From assembly GCA_037953625.1 (NCBI GenBank), contig CM075650.1, positions 3,288,501 through 3,352,500 of the forward strand: a DNA stretch of 64,000 nucleotides. Direction: 5' to 3'. The stretch is from Crotalaria pallida (lineage: Eukaryota; Streptophyta; Magnoliopsida; Fabales; Fabaceae). This document shows positions 10,635 to 22,815 of this stretch, piece by piece. The position numbers and the translations under genes are program-made. Position 1 is the stretch's first letter. Every line of letters begins with the position of its first letter. The notes beneath the pieces were generated by a model. That model had not been told where the DNA came from and did not search any database. It saw nothing but the letters and a program-made list of their open reading frames with translations.

Positions 10635-13600
10635 ATGGCTACTGAGCACAACAATGGTCATGGATGCTGCAAATCAGGGCCAGGGTATGCTTCTCCATTG
10701 GAAGCCATTTCTGGTCCTAGAGAGACTCTGATTTATGTAACTGCTGTCTATTCAGGTAGCTGCCATACCATTATTATTGTATGCTAATTCACTTTCAAAT
10801 TAAGGTTAGATTAATATCATGTTACTCACATAAAGTTTTGATGGAGTATCTTATTTTGTTACAAATATTATTTGAGTTTTATATGATATATTGAAGGATT
10901 CAGCTTACTTTTTTTTTTTCTTTTAATGAGTTCAACTTCATTTGAAGGTTAATTAGATATTTATATCACTAGTCACTAAGAAAGTGTTGATGAGGGTGTC
11001 TAATTTTGCTACGAAGATTTGAGCTTTCATGTCTTGTGAATATTTATATGGTATCTAGAAGGACTGAACTTTCCTTTTCTTTTTCTTTTTTTTTTTTATA
11101 ATCAGTTTGATTAAATTACACTAACAATTTCATATATCAAGTTTCAGTGAGAGGTTTGAATCAGCGGTGAAAAATAGATTATTTCTATGACCTGTCATAA
11201 TATGTATAACAAATTATTAGTATTATCTGATTATAATAGAATCAGATTTATGCAAGTTTGGATAACTTTTCTGAAAAGTGATATTGAGATAGTATATTCC
11301 GTTTGTATGGAATGAAGGGGAAATTAAAGGGGAATGAAGCTGTTTGTATGGATTAATATTTAATAGTATTTGTTTTCGTAATTGATTATAAAAGGGTGAT
11401 ATGAGATGGTTTAAGAATATTCTGACAACTTTTTTAGACAAACCCCAAACTTCTAGCTTATCTGAAATTCGTTTTTTCTCAATTTTATCAGGTCTGCCTT
11501 ACATGCAGATTAAATCTGAAACAGTTTTATTTTTAAGAAACAAGACTGTTAATCTAAATTGTTCACCATTATAAATTAGTTGATTTTTGATCATTTCTTA
11601 CAACATTGTTTCCCTTAAATTAATCTGAAACTTAATGATTTTGGATTGTTGATTCATTATATTACAGGAACAGGAATTGAGAAGCCTGATTATCTGGCCA
11701 CAGTGGATGTTGATCCAAACTCTGCAACTTACTCAAGAGTGATCCATAGGCTACAAGTGCCTCATCTCGGTGACGAATTGCACCATACTGGCTGGAATTC
11801 TTGCAGCTCTTGCCATGGAGATCCGTCAGCGCAACGGCGATTCCTGATTGCGCCTGCACTTGTGTAAGAGCCTAAATAATTTCCTGATAATTGAACAACA
11901 TAAATGACAATTGGTTGATACTCGATATTACAACAGAAATTTAACCAAAACTAGACTAAGAATTCAGAAGCACCCCTACTTTTGATTTCTTTTGGCATAA
12001 TAACAATAGTTTGCAAAATCTGCACTACCTGGTTGGAATAGAACAACAATTATATGCTTCATATCGATTCTAGTTTTATGTATATCCTCTATTCATTTGC
12101 TTTTTCTTATACAGTATCATGTCTTAAAGCAGGGAAACTTTTGATTATAGTTTTATGAAATACATAATGTAGTATAAAAAACTATAATATCCTATCCCTC
12201 CTTCCTGTGTTTTCCACGTTCTGTCATGACATTTAATATGCATCATAGTTACCAAATTCTCTAAATAATCATTCGAAATGCATACTAATTCATGGTATTT
12301 CATAGCCTAAAGGAAATCATATAACTATGCCGTAAGAAGTGACGAACCATGTACTGGTACCAGATACATGTACTCTTGACAAAGATATCGACTTTCTACT
12401 AATTGTCTTGTTTATTTGCTGTCTACTAATTATGTTATTAATTCTACTTTATCATATTTCAGATCAGGTCGCATATATGTGATTGACACAAAAACAAATC
12501 CAAAAGCACCATCGTTGCACAAAGTTGTCGAGCCTGCGGATATCATTCAGAAGACTGGATTAGCCTATCCACACACATCTCATTGCCTTGCTTCTGGTGA
12601 GATAATGATCTCGTGTCTTGGAGATAAAGATGGAAATGCTGAAGGAAATGGATTTCTTCTTCTTGATGAAAAGTTTGATGTGAAAGGAAGGTAATCTTTT
12701 ATATCCTAGATTCAGAAATTCAAGAATGCATATTGATAATTTGATATGTCAAAAAGAATCCTTGTTCACTGATCCTATTCATCTTTATGTGCCTGCTTTC
12801 TGATTTGCAGTTAGATTTAGTTTTTATTTCTCATCTTAAAACTCAAACATGTGTTGAAAATCAACTTCAATGTTGAGATGTCAAGAATTTTGTTAAACAT
12901 TTTACTTCCAATCATTAAATAATTGCTTGTGGAATCAGCATTCAACTGCATATTTCTTCAAATATGAAATGATATTGATCTCGGACAATGCTTATAATTG
13001 AAAACGATTTTGTTTTAAACAGCGTCTTTCACATTTCATGATTTCAATATCATATTTTCTAATTATATCATTTCTTATGTTGTTTCACTTTGATTAGGTG
13101 GGAGAAACCAGGGAACAGTCCATTATTTGGATATGACTTTTGGTACCAACCACGGCACAATACTATGATTAGCACATCATGGGGTGCTCCTGCTGCTTTT
13201 ACCAAAGGTTTCAACTTACAGCATGTCGCTGATGGATTGTATGGGAAGCATCTCCATGTATATAGCTGGCCCGGGGGCGAACTGAGACAAACAGTTGACC
13301 TTGGTAATGACGGGCTTTTACCGTTGGAGGCAAGTTTTCTAACATAACCTTTGGTCATGACCAAGACACAATCTTTTTTGCTTTCAACTTTTCTGTATTT
13401 GCAGCCTATTTATCTTTTTGGCTCTAGCACTTGAGTTATCTCTTGGGGACCAACTGTTTAATAAACTTTTATGATTTAAACTGTGATTGTACTTTGTACC
13501 TTCTTTCCCCATTCCCCTATCTTGAAATTGTGAACCATTGTGAAAAAGTTGGCATATTTTGAGCGTGTCTAGGTAAACAAATTAATTAAGCACTAATTCA

Positions 13601-15066
13601 ATAATCTAAACAGAGCCTTTTTACTTATAGCCTTCTCTGATATGCTTAATAAAAAGGTCATAAACTATTATTTACAAGTTTACTTTCATAAGCTCTTCCA
13701 AGTGCACCCTTTATAACTTATACATCTAAAATCTAAATGCAGATAAGGTTCTTGCATGATCCTTCTAAAGATACAGGTTTCGTTGGGAGTGCTTTGGCAA
13801 GTAACATGATTCGATTTTTCAAGACCGACGATGGATCATGGAGCCATGAGGTATATATCAAAATGATATTTCGTATTTGTTTGTTTACGTCAATTATTTG
13901 TATCAATAATTCTAATATACTAAGCTAACTTCGCAGGTTTCCATACCAGTGAAACCATTGAAAGTGCAAAACTGGATTCTTCCTGAAATGCCTGGGCTTA
14001 TTACTGATTTTTTGATATCTCTTGACGATCGGTTTCTGTACTTTGTAAACTGGCTTCATGGAGATATAAGACAGTATAACATCGAGGACCTTAAAAAGCC
14101 TGTACTGACCGGCCAAGTATGGGTTGGTGGACTTATCCAGAAAGGTAGCCCTATAGTAGCTGTAGATGATGATGGTAAAACTTGGCAATCTGATGTGCCC
14201 GAGATTCAGGTCAGTGCTTTTTAACTTGAAAACACAGTAATCCTACTGTTAAATTTCTTGCACAAGACATGTTGCGAGTTTATTAGCTATCCACTTATTA
14301 GACTGTATCCTCTAAATAATTTCAAAGACGAATGGATTTTGAGTTACTAAAAATTCTTGGATCATGATACAAATTGTTGTGGTTACTGGTTACAGTGAAA
14401 TTACTAACAAAACTCTCAAAATAACATTTAAGGTTTTTTGCTTAATAGTGTAAGTTAAAATGCATGGGATATAATTGCAGCTTCTAATTTTAAGTGAAAA
14501 TCTGGATTTAGTTTTGTTCCCTATGCTTTATCCATATGAATTATCTGAGTGAATTGATCGAGTACTGTATATATTTTTTAATTAACAATGTAATGGTAAA
14601 CTTACCTTTAATTTTCACTCCATTTATGAAAGGTAAACTTTATATGTAATTATAAGAAGGTAGTGGCTTCATTTTCTCGCCATTTATCCTGTTATGTTAT
14701 TACATTAGAACACCAACTTTATATTTGATGCATAAAGTAAAGTGACTCCTTCAATACTCAAGGGTGTTTATTATGTTTTTTCAGGGGAAAAAGTTGAGAG
14801 GGGGTCCTCAGATGATTCAATTGAGTTTAGATGGGAAGAGGCTATATGTGACAAACTCACTCTTTAGCACATGGGACAAACAATTTTATCCAGACCTTGT
14901 AGAGAAAGGGTCCCACATTTTGCAAATTGATGTTGATACTGAGAAGGGTGGGTTGAAGCTTAACACAAACTTCTTTGTGGATTTTGGAGCTGAGCCTGAT
15001 GGTCCTTCACTTGCACATGAGATGAGATATCCTGGTGGAGATTGCACTTCAGATATATGGATTTAA
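10635..15066 (+). CDS. SBP1: Selenium-binding protein / methanethiol oxidase family, copy 1
   Basis: Seven coding exons: 10635-10755, 11668-11863, 12463-12690, 13098-13329, 13743-13850, 13937-14209 and 14785-15066, totalling 1440 bp (479 aa). All exons join in frame. The product belongs to the cytosolic SBP56/SELENBP1 family; animal members oxidise methanethiol, and plant members bind selenium and are linked to sulfur, selenium and cadmium responses. Visible family marks are an N-terminal Cys-Cys (GHGCCKSGPGY), HHTGWNSCSSCHGD in exon 2, HCLASGE in exon 3, GYDFWYQPRHNTMIS in exon 4, and the C-terminus GGDCTSDIWI. The length is normal for the family. The start is the first ATG and gives the expected N-terminus. 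Intron 4 is GC-AG. A second full copy lies inverted at 33166-37425. The family call is very secure; the physiological role here is not shown by sequence. Confidence 0.95.
13330..13742 (+). other. GC-AG intron (intron 4 of SBP copy 1)
   Basis: The donor reads GAG|GCAAGT and the acceptor TGCAG|ATA. Using GC is the only way to keep the frame into the exon starting at 13743. GCAAGT is the usual strong context for rare GC donors. Confidence 0.85.
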
Positions 15067-15100
15067 GCATCCATATCTTACTTTACTTGTAAATTGTAAT

Positions 15101-15106
15101 AATAAA
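15101..15106 (+). promoter_or_regulatory. Putative poly(A) signal of SBP copy 1
   Basis: AATAAA lies 35 bp after the stop codon in an AT-rich 3' flank. Plant poly(A) signals are loose, so this is suggestive only. Confidence 0.4.
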
Positions 15107-15223
15107 TGTGGCTTTCATATGGTTGTAATGAGCTACTATAATTTCATGCTCCTTTTTTAATACCAATTTCTATCATCAACAATTTTTATTTTTTTTTCAT
15201 ATACAAGACAAAAAAATCGAATT

Positions 15224-15575
15224 TTATTGCGCATGTGGGAAAATTTGAAGATAAATATCAATTGCAGGTTGAAAATGGATATGAAGAGGTAACGAATGGC
15301 CAAGGTTAAGCATTGTGTAAGCATTGTGCAACCAACGTAACACTGCACAAATCCTTCTATTGTCTTGGCCAGCACCTTTACCTAAATACAAAAGGTGATG
15401 GAATACATAAGAGGCGATTTTCAAATGTAGGATACATACCCGAGAACACTTTACCAAGTTGTTAATACAAGCTGACTTGAAAGTTTGTATTGGACATAGG
15501 TAATCATCATTAACCATCAAAGTGTGAGAAATTTCAAACGCCAAACCTTGTTCATAAAGATCGTCTGGACACTCA
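15224..15575 (-). pseudogene. Unidentified gene fragment with a possible intron
   Basis: The minus strand is open for over 100 codons, starting in a region coding FYGECPDD and ending near FPHAQ. Inside it is a plausible intron with a GGTATGTATC donor and a TTTGTATTTAG acceptor, so the long uninterrupted frame may partly read through an intron. I do not recognise the protein. A stretch of about 75 bp at its end (15177-15245) recurs in opposite orientation at 31705-31785, so it may be part of a repeat or of the SBP duplication. It may equally be an exon captured by a transposon. Confidence 0.35.
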
Positions 15576-15589
15576 CCATAAAAATCTTT

Positions 15590-16569
15590 CTAGTGTGCTA
15601 TTTGGATACAAAGAAAGATTTATATACAATTCATTAGATTAGATGAAATCTCGGCCACTAATCTATAACTAATTAAGCTAAAGAATCCAAGGCTGAGAAA
15701 CAATGCTGAAACTAACTTAACAAACTTACAACTAAAGTTACATCAGAGTTGACTTGCTGAACAAGTAACTCAACTCTTTTCAGTTCTAACATATACAAAG
15801 AAAGACTCCCATCGAGTCGTCACGGGAACGGAATCCATGAAGAAGGGAGGAGTAGGCATTAGATGCCAGGTTTCGTTTGTGTGATCAAAATGTTCAAATG
15901 ATAAGTTAGGATCTCCTGGTCTGAAACAAGAGGTAAGGTTCTCAACCTAGGTACTCGTAGTACTGCTCTTTTCAATTTTATTACTTCAATCTCAACCATT
16001 TATTTTTTTTTTATGGTAAAACTGTTTTTTTTTTTTGTGTTAAGTATTTATTTGTTCCAAAGTGGTCCCTCAAGTTTTTTCTATTAGCACAATTGGTCCG
16101 TATCATTAATTTTTCTATATTCTTCATCTTTGATCATCTTCTCTTATGAAATTTTTCGTCATTACCATTTATTCTGGCATGGGTCCCACCCTTCCACTTC
16201 CTCTTTTCTTCCTCACCTTCTCTTTCTCATGGCATCTTACAACAATTTGCATGCCATTTTTTTTATATGAACAAGGTGAAGAGAAAGATGAACTAAGGTT
16301 TGATTTTGTTGCTAGTTTGTAGTTGAAAATGGAGTCATTTATACATATCTATAACACATACGCTTATCGAGGAGCTTACAAACAAATCTGATGATTTAAT
16401 TGTCAAATACACTTGGGTCAACTTACATACATTTTTCCACATACGCTGATCTAGGATCTTATCAACAAATCTAATGATTTTAATATCAAATACATTTCGA
16501 GGTCAACTTATATACATCTTTCACATATACACTTACCCTTCAACTTATCAACAAATCTTATGATTTTAA
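15590..16569. other. Non-coding interval, possibly old repeat
   Basis: No gene is recognised. A motif of about 70 bp containing CTTATCAACAAATCT recurs two to three times around 16370-16570, suggesting a decayed local repeat. Confidence 0.4.
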
Positions 16570-17087
16570 GGCTTATTTATGTCTTTAGTTCTTGAGAGTT
16601 TAGCGTGTTTTGGTTTTGACCCCTGGAAGTTTTTTTACCTTGACTCATCCTTAATTGTTTTGAAAATTTGGTTTTAGTCCATGACGTTAGGAAAAATCCG
16701 TGCTTATGTGATTAGCAAAATGTCATGTCAACATACATGTGTGCAAGTATTACGTGCCACCGATAGGATGACGAGGATGATCTAAACCAACTAAAGCAAA
16801 AGGGCCAAAGCCCATTCCACAAACACATTTGGGTTGGGCTTTGCCCCTTTTGTTCTTGCAGACCCATATATACCATCCATGTCATCCTATCGATGACCTG
16901 CAATATTTGCACACGTATATGCTGATAAGGCATTTCGTTAGCCACATTAGCAATTCATGAAATTTTTCTAACGGTAGGACTAAAACCAAATTTTCAAAAC
17001 AATTAAGGATGAGTCAAGGTCAATAAAACTTTTAGGGACTAAAATCAAAACATCCCAACTTTTAGGAGCTAAAAACATAAATAAGGC
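16570..17087. mobile_element. MULE-like MITE, 518 bp
   Basis: This is the same family as 4961-5481: it starts GGCTTATTTATG and ends CATAAATAAGGC, with the same internal blocks. The flanking 9-mers TGATTTTAA (16561-16569) and TGATTCTAA (17088-17096) differ at one base. No coding capacity. Confidence 0.8.
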
Positions 17088-17609
17088 TGATTCTAATATC
17101 AAATATGCTTGGAGTCAATTTACACACATTTTTTAAACATATGTTAATTTCTCAATTTTATTTTTTTAGAAGAAAACTTCATTTCACAAGCAAATTCCAA
17201 AACAATACAATAGTTTGTGTTAAAACTTACCACCTACTAGGTAAGGTTTAAGAAATAACACAAACAAAGAGAGTTCAAAATACAACTATAATTTATTCCT
17301 AATTCTTATCACTAAGCTAGGATTATCCAACCTATTTAAATCAATGAAACAATAATTAACTCTCACAACCAGTTTTCTTTTGATTGTGCTAAACACTTGA
17401 TTCTCATTTAATTGATTCCCTTTGGAAGAGTCTTCTATTTCTTCACATCCATATATGATAGATAGCTGTTGCATAGAGAGCATATATGATCTTTCTTCTC
17501 TTCTTATTCTCACTGAAGCCAAATATGATCCAATGTGTCCATGTGTTGTAATTATACTTCCAAGTATCCAAGCCTATCCATATGTAGAGGAGGTTCAGAG
17601 ATTTTTGAT

Positions 17610-18170
17610 TTATGTACAGTAAATAAATAGATGATGGCAGTCTTCATTTTGCTCCTCGCATAGAATACAAGTAGTACTAATAGGAGTGCATTTAGCCACA
17701 CTATTTTTTGTTTTAAGCCTATTCAACATTGCTAGCCAAGCAATAAAACAGTACTTAGGCACAGAAGCTGAATTCCAGACAAAGGAGTAATGAGGAAAAT
17801 TGACTTGAGGGTCAAGCAACCATTTTTAGCCACTTCGAATTGTGTATGTTCCATCCACAATTTGATTCCAAGAGTTTTGGACATAACCATTCTTGAGGCA
17901 ATCCCTGGTTTTTATTATTTGTTTCCAACACCAGCTATCACCAGTCTTGCGATTATAGGACCAAATATCGGTTGTTGATAAATAGATACCATTGATCCAT
18001 CTAATCCGTAGGCAATCCTTGCTAGATTCTAGATGTTAGATGCTAGATGCCAGACTTGTTTGCCAATTGCTGCTCTATTCCACATATTGCAGTTTTGAAA
18101 GTTCAAGCCACCATGCTTCTTGTTTCTGCAAACATTAGGCCAAGCTACTGCTGTATATGATTTCCCCTAA
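17610..18170 (-). pseudogene. LINE zf-RVT domain fragment
   Basis: The minus-strand frame at 17610-17819 contains VWNSASVPKYCFIAWLA and later CILCEEQNEDCHHLFIYC, matching the zinc-binding reverse-transcriptase-associated domain (zf-RVT) of plant LINEs, with its C..C....H pattern. Further upstream, out of frame, are the degraded linker sequences toward the RT. It is not translatable as a whole. Confidence 0.75.
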
Positions 18171-18175
18171 GAGTT

Positions 18176-18678
18176 TGTTGGCAATTAAAATAAAATTGCC
18201 TTGTAAAAATTTATATGCTATGGGAAAAATATGTAACACTCAAAAGACAAAATTTATCCTCACAAAAAATATTTGTATTGAGAGAACAAATAATACACTC
18301 ACAAAACTTTTAGCTTTTTGTTAATAGCCAATTTTACAAACACACAACACTCAAACAATAGAACTCGTTGGAGTCTATATTTTTCTAATAGAGCCAATGT
18401 TTTTAGCTCGTTATATGCTCTCTTGCTCTCTGCTCTGTTCTTTCATGTTATGCTCTGCTTTGGATGAAGAACTAAGCTCTATTTATAGAGCTCTTTGTGC
18501 AGTGTAAACACAGTGGATGCATGTTATTATTTTCATTACGTATGCCTTATGCCTTTGTTGATTGTGGCCATCGAAAGTACTTATTAGTTGGCTGCCCCTT
18601 TCTCTACATTAAGCCATATTGAATCATTGACCAAGACATAATGGGTAAGACCCATTACTTGGTTTAATTTTCCTTTCA
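18176..18678 (-). repeat. 3' LTR of the copia element (503 bp)
   Basis: It starts TGTTGGCAATT and ends TCCTTTCA on the plus strand. It aligns along its whole length with the other LTR once the inserted MULE and its 9-bp duplication are removed (about 506 bp). Confidence 0.9.
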
Positions 18679-18699
18679 CATTTCCTCCCTTAAACCAAG

Positions 18700-20655
18700 T
18701 TGTGTCATGCCAAGCATCTTCTTCAATTACACCATTTAAGAAAGCGAACTTGACATCCATTTGAAAAATCTTCCATTTATTTAGGGCTGCAAGAGATAGG
18801 ATCATACGTACCATATCCAATCTAGCAACTGGAGCAAATACTTCAAAATAATCGATCTCGGGTTTTTGCTTGTATCCTTAGCTACTAATCTTGCCTTATA
18901 ACGATCCACTTTTCCATTTGGGTTGTACTTTGTCTTGTACACCCACTTGACTCCAATAGGCTTCTTTCCTTTTGGAAGTGTTGTTAACTCCCATGTGTCA
19001 TTTTTATTAATCGAATGAATCTCGTCATCCATTGCTTTAATCCAGGTATCATCACTGGCTGCTTCTTCACATGTCACTTAATCACAATCTGCAAATAAGG
19101 CATAGTAGGTAGCGTCTTCTTCTCTATCATCCAGATCATCATCTCTCCCAATTACATAATCTTGCAAGAGAAGATGTGGATGTCGCTCCCTTTGTGGATA
19201 CCTTAAATTTGGTGAATCTGATGTTGATTCATCTAATGATTCATCAGTTGGTGAATCTGGTGATTGATCAGCTTTATCATCAAGCTCTTCATTTATAGTT
19301 ACCGGTATAGGCAACAACTCCTTTTATTTTTCTGAAAAGTCCCATGTTGCATCTTCATCAAATGTAACATCTCGGCTGATAATTACCTTTTGAGTCTTTG
19401 GATTGTATAACTTGTAAGCTTTTGTTTCTTCACTGTATCCTACAAAGATGAATTTTTCTGCTTTGTCATCTAGCTTCTTCCTTAGTTGATCGGGAACATG
19501 TGAATAAGCAATACAACCAAAAACTTTCAAGTGACTGAGATCTGGCTTTTTCCCACGCCAAGCTTCTTGTGGAGTTCTATCACGAACACTTTTGATATGA
19601 CACCTGTTCAGGATGTAGACAGCACAGGCTACAGCTTCCGCCCAAAAACTCTTGGGTAATTTCTTGCAATGCAGTATGTTTCTCACCAAATCCATGATCG
19701 TCCTGTTCTTCCTTTCTGCCACTCCATTTTGTTGAGGAGTATATCTAGAAGTTGTCTGATGCTTAAAACCATGTTTCCTCAAGAAATCATCACAAACGAT
19801 ATACTCTGTCCCTCTATCTGTTCGCAAGGTTTTCAGAGTATAACCACTTCGTCTTTCAACAAACGCCATAAAACTTTTGACCGTATCACAAACATCGAAT
19901 TTATTTTTCAATAAATAAACCCATGTCTTCCTGCTGACATCATCAATGAAAGTAATAAAATATTTATTACCTCCATTGGATGGAACTTCCGCATAGCATA
20001 AATCAGAGTGCACCAGCTCAAGTGGTTTTGTAGCTCTCCAGGCACGTCCCTTAGGAAAATGATCACGATGCTTCTTACCCACTACACAAGCTTCACATAG
20101 TTGATCAAGAGCTTGAATAATAGGCAAGTCAGTGACCCATTTCTTGTTTGCAATAAATTTGATGCTTTCAAAGTTAAAATGTCCCAACCGCATGTGCCAA
20201 AGCCAATTATCATCAACAGCTGCAGCTTTGCAACATAGATCAGCATTATACCTTATGTTCATTGGAAATAGACGATTCCTTGACATGTTTGTTTTTGCTA
20301 TTAGGTCCATCTCAACATCATTTATGGTGCAACCTTTCTTGTTGAATTTTAAATCATAGCCTTTTTCAACAAGTTGGCCAACACTAAGGAGATTCTGACT
20401 TATACCAGGTACGTAAAACACATTCGATATATAATTCAGAGATCCATTTTTCAATGTGATGACAATCTTTCCTTTCCCCATGACTTCAAGTTTTGAGTCG
20501 TCACCGAGCTTGACTGAGGTGCGGTAACTTTCATCTAAGTCAGAAAATAATTCCTTCTTCCCACTTAGATGATTACTGCACCCTGTGTCCAACAACCATT
20601 GGTTGTCATTTTTATTAGCTACTGCATTACTTGTTGTAAGCACCATCTTCATATC
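18700..20655 (-). pseudogene. Copia pol remnant (protease, integrase, partial RT)
   Basis: The longest frame (20652-19324, 442 aa) contains the protease start WLLDTGCSNH, the GAG pre-integrase region (LWHMRLGHFN), and an integrase core with HSDLC, FIDDVSRKTW and GVAERKNRTIM. Downstream in the same frame are in-frame stops near 19324 and 19078, a hinge rich in Asp and Ser, then the RT start (NDTWELTTLPKGKKPIGVKW). A frameshift near 18880 and a large deletion after FQMDVKFAFLNGV end it. It cannot make a working polyprotein. Confidence 0.85.
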
Positions 20656-20689
20656 ATCTTCACTTTCTGCAACTTGAGCATATCTATCT

Positions 20690-21625
20690 CTAATATCAAT
20701 GCTTTAGCACGACATTCTCGACTATAGTAACCATACTTATTACAGTTATGACATTGAATATGAGATTTGCATTCAGATTGAAAATGTCTGTACTTTTGGC
20801 ATTTGTGACATTGAATATTAGATTTATTTTGAAATGAGTCATTACCTCGTGTGCCTTGACTTGAGTCAGATCGAGGACTCCTCTCTCTTCCTTTGAAATT
20901 CTGACCTCTTTTTTATAGTTGTTCACCCTTCTTTGCATATGTCCCTCACTTCTAACATTTGTTTGAGCTTTTAATGCTTTCTCAATTGTGCCACTTGACT
21001 TCTCTTTCATTCGCATCTCACGTGACTCTAAAGATGCTTGCAAATCATTTAGAGTCATTGTGCGGAAATCTTTTGCTTCTTCAATGGCTGCTACCACGTA
21101 ATCAAAACGAGTTGAAAGGGTGTGCAAAATTTTCTCCATGACTTCTATCTCTTATATATCATCACCATTGATTTTCATTTTGTTGACAAGTTTGTCCATT
21201 CGTGAAAAATATTCGCGAATGCTTTCATGTCTTCTCTGCTCCATCAGCTCGAACTGGCGTTTTAAGCCTTGCAACCTCGTCCATTTGACTGGGTCAGCAC
21301 CTTCATATGTTTTGAACAAAATTTCCCAAGCCTCTTTTGCTATTTTACCATGGAAAATTTTATCAAGAATAGACAACTCCACAGATTGACAAATAAAAAA
21401 TAAAACTTTTTCATTAAGTAGACGATTTTTTTCTACTTGTTCCATATCAGCTTTATTTTCATCAGTTGGCTCATCAAAACCATTTTCGATGATTTCTCCA
21501 TAGCCGCTGGTTGTTAAACACAGCTCCATCAAGCGTTTTCACATGGCAAAATTTGATTTGCCATCAAACTTGAAAACACTTGTTTGTACTTGTTGAACTT
21601 GACTTTTGCTTGAACTTGTTGCCAT
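20690..21625 (-). pseudogene. Copia gag remnant
   Basis: Gag starts at 21625 (MATSSSSKSQV). After an early break, a second frame (21532-21152) carries the UBN2-type gag signature ILFKTYEGAD and RRHESIREYFSRM. A third frame (21139-20696) holds the C-terminal part, whose zinc-knuckle cysteines are only readable in a shifted frame. At least three interruptions are present. Confidence 0.75.
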
Positions 21626-22338
21626 TTTTATACAACTAGCTCTGATATCAGGTGTTGATAATTAAAATAAAATTGCCTTGTAAAAATTTATATGCTATAT
21701 ATGGCAAAAACATGTAACACTCAAAAGACAAAATTTATCCTCACAAAAAATATTTGTATTGAAAGAACAAATAATAAACTCACAAAACTTTTAGCTTTTT
21801 GTTAATAGCCAATTTTACAAACACACAACACTCAAACAATAGAATTCGTTGGAGTCTATATTTTTCTAAGGCTTATTTAAGTTTTTGGTCCCTAAATTTA
21901 GAGGGTGTTTTGGAATTAGTCCTTATCCTTTTTTTTGTTGGATTCGGTCCATAAACTTTTACACTGTTTGGTTTAAGTCCTTCCATCCAAACACCGTCAG
22001 TTACTAGATGACGTGGCGCCAACACAGCACAGACCACCAACCGTTTGTTGACACGTGGCGCCACTTGGAAATTTTTTTTAAATAAAATTAAAAAATTAAA
22101 AAAGTTAAAAATTAAAAGCCAATATTCAGAAAAAGCCAATATTTTTATTTTTTTTATTTCCAGTTTTTTAATTAGTATTTCTTTAATTAAAAAATTGATC
22201 AATAAAAGGAAAAAAACTGCATCTTCCTCTTCTTGATTTGGTTGAACTTAACTCAGTTTCTTCATCTTTCGTTTTTGACCCCCTTTCTCTCTTCTAGGTT
22301 GAAAGTTTGAAACTGAGACTATGATCTTTGTTACACAG

Positions 22339-22475
22339 GACAAGGAAATAGATGGGCTAAATGAACAGCTGGAGGAGGATTCAAGATGCCTAGAGCACTT
22401 GCAACTCCAGCTTGTAGAAGAAAAGAGCAAACGTGCACAAGTAGAAAGAGAGAATGCATTGCTTAAAGACGACCA
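22339..22475 (+). pseudogene. Captured exon fragment coding for a coiled coil
   Basis: After a CACAG splice-acceptor-like sequence the frame reads DKEIDGLNEQLEEDSRCLEH and on through a run rich in Glu, Leu, Lys and Gln with heptad spacing, ending near ENALLKD. It resembles coiled-coil stalks such as those of kinesins, but I cannot name the parent gene. It lies inside a Pack-MULE-like element. Beyond about 22490 the frame enters low-complexity Ser/Leu sequence that I do not regard as coding. Confidence 0.55.
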
Positions 22476-22559
22476 AGTGAACATGCTTACTCTCTTCTTC
22501 ATCCACCTCTCTTCCAGCCTCCTCCGCCACTCCAAAACCGCCAGCAACACCGCCCTACT

Positions 22560-22815
22560 CTCTCTCTCTCTCTCTCTTTCTTTTTCTTCATCGTCGTTCT
22601 CTCTCCTGCTCCATCTCTCTCGCCCTCGGTCCCTTCTCCCTCTCGGTGACGAGCTCGCCACCGCCTTCACACGCGTCTCCACCCAACCGAAAACCACCAT
22701 CACCGCTCTCTCTATCTCTCTCGGCCTCCGCCGTCGTGCGCTCTCTCTCTCTCTCTCTCTCTCTCGGCCTCCGCCGTCGTGCTCTCTCTCTTTTTCTCTC
22801 TCCTCCCTTGCGATT
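22560..22815. repeat. CT-rich microsatellite tracts
   Basis: Runs of (CT)n at about 22557-22580 and 22738-22765, with near copies of CTCTCGGCCTCCGCCGTCGTG, lie inside the MULE-like element. Open frames on both strands here are artefacts of the dinucleotide repeat. Confidence 0.7.

Noticed and set aside
11223..11441. Minus-strand open frame in SBP intron 1
   Set aside because: The homologous intron of copy 2 does not keep the frame; it is an AT-rich intronic repeat remnant.
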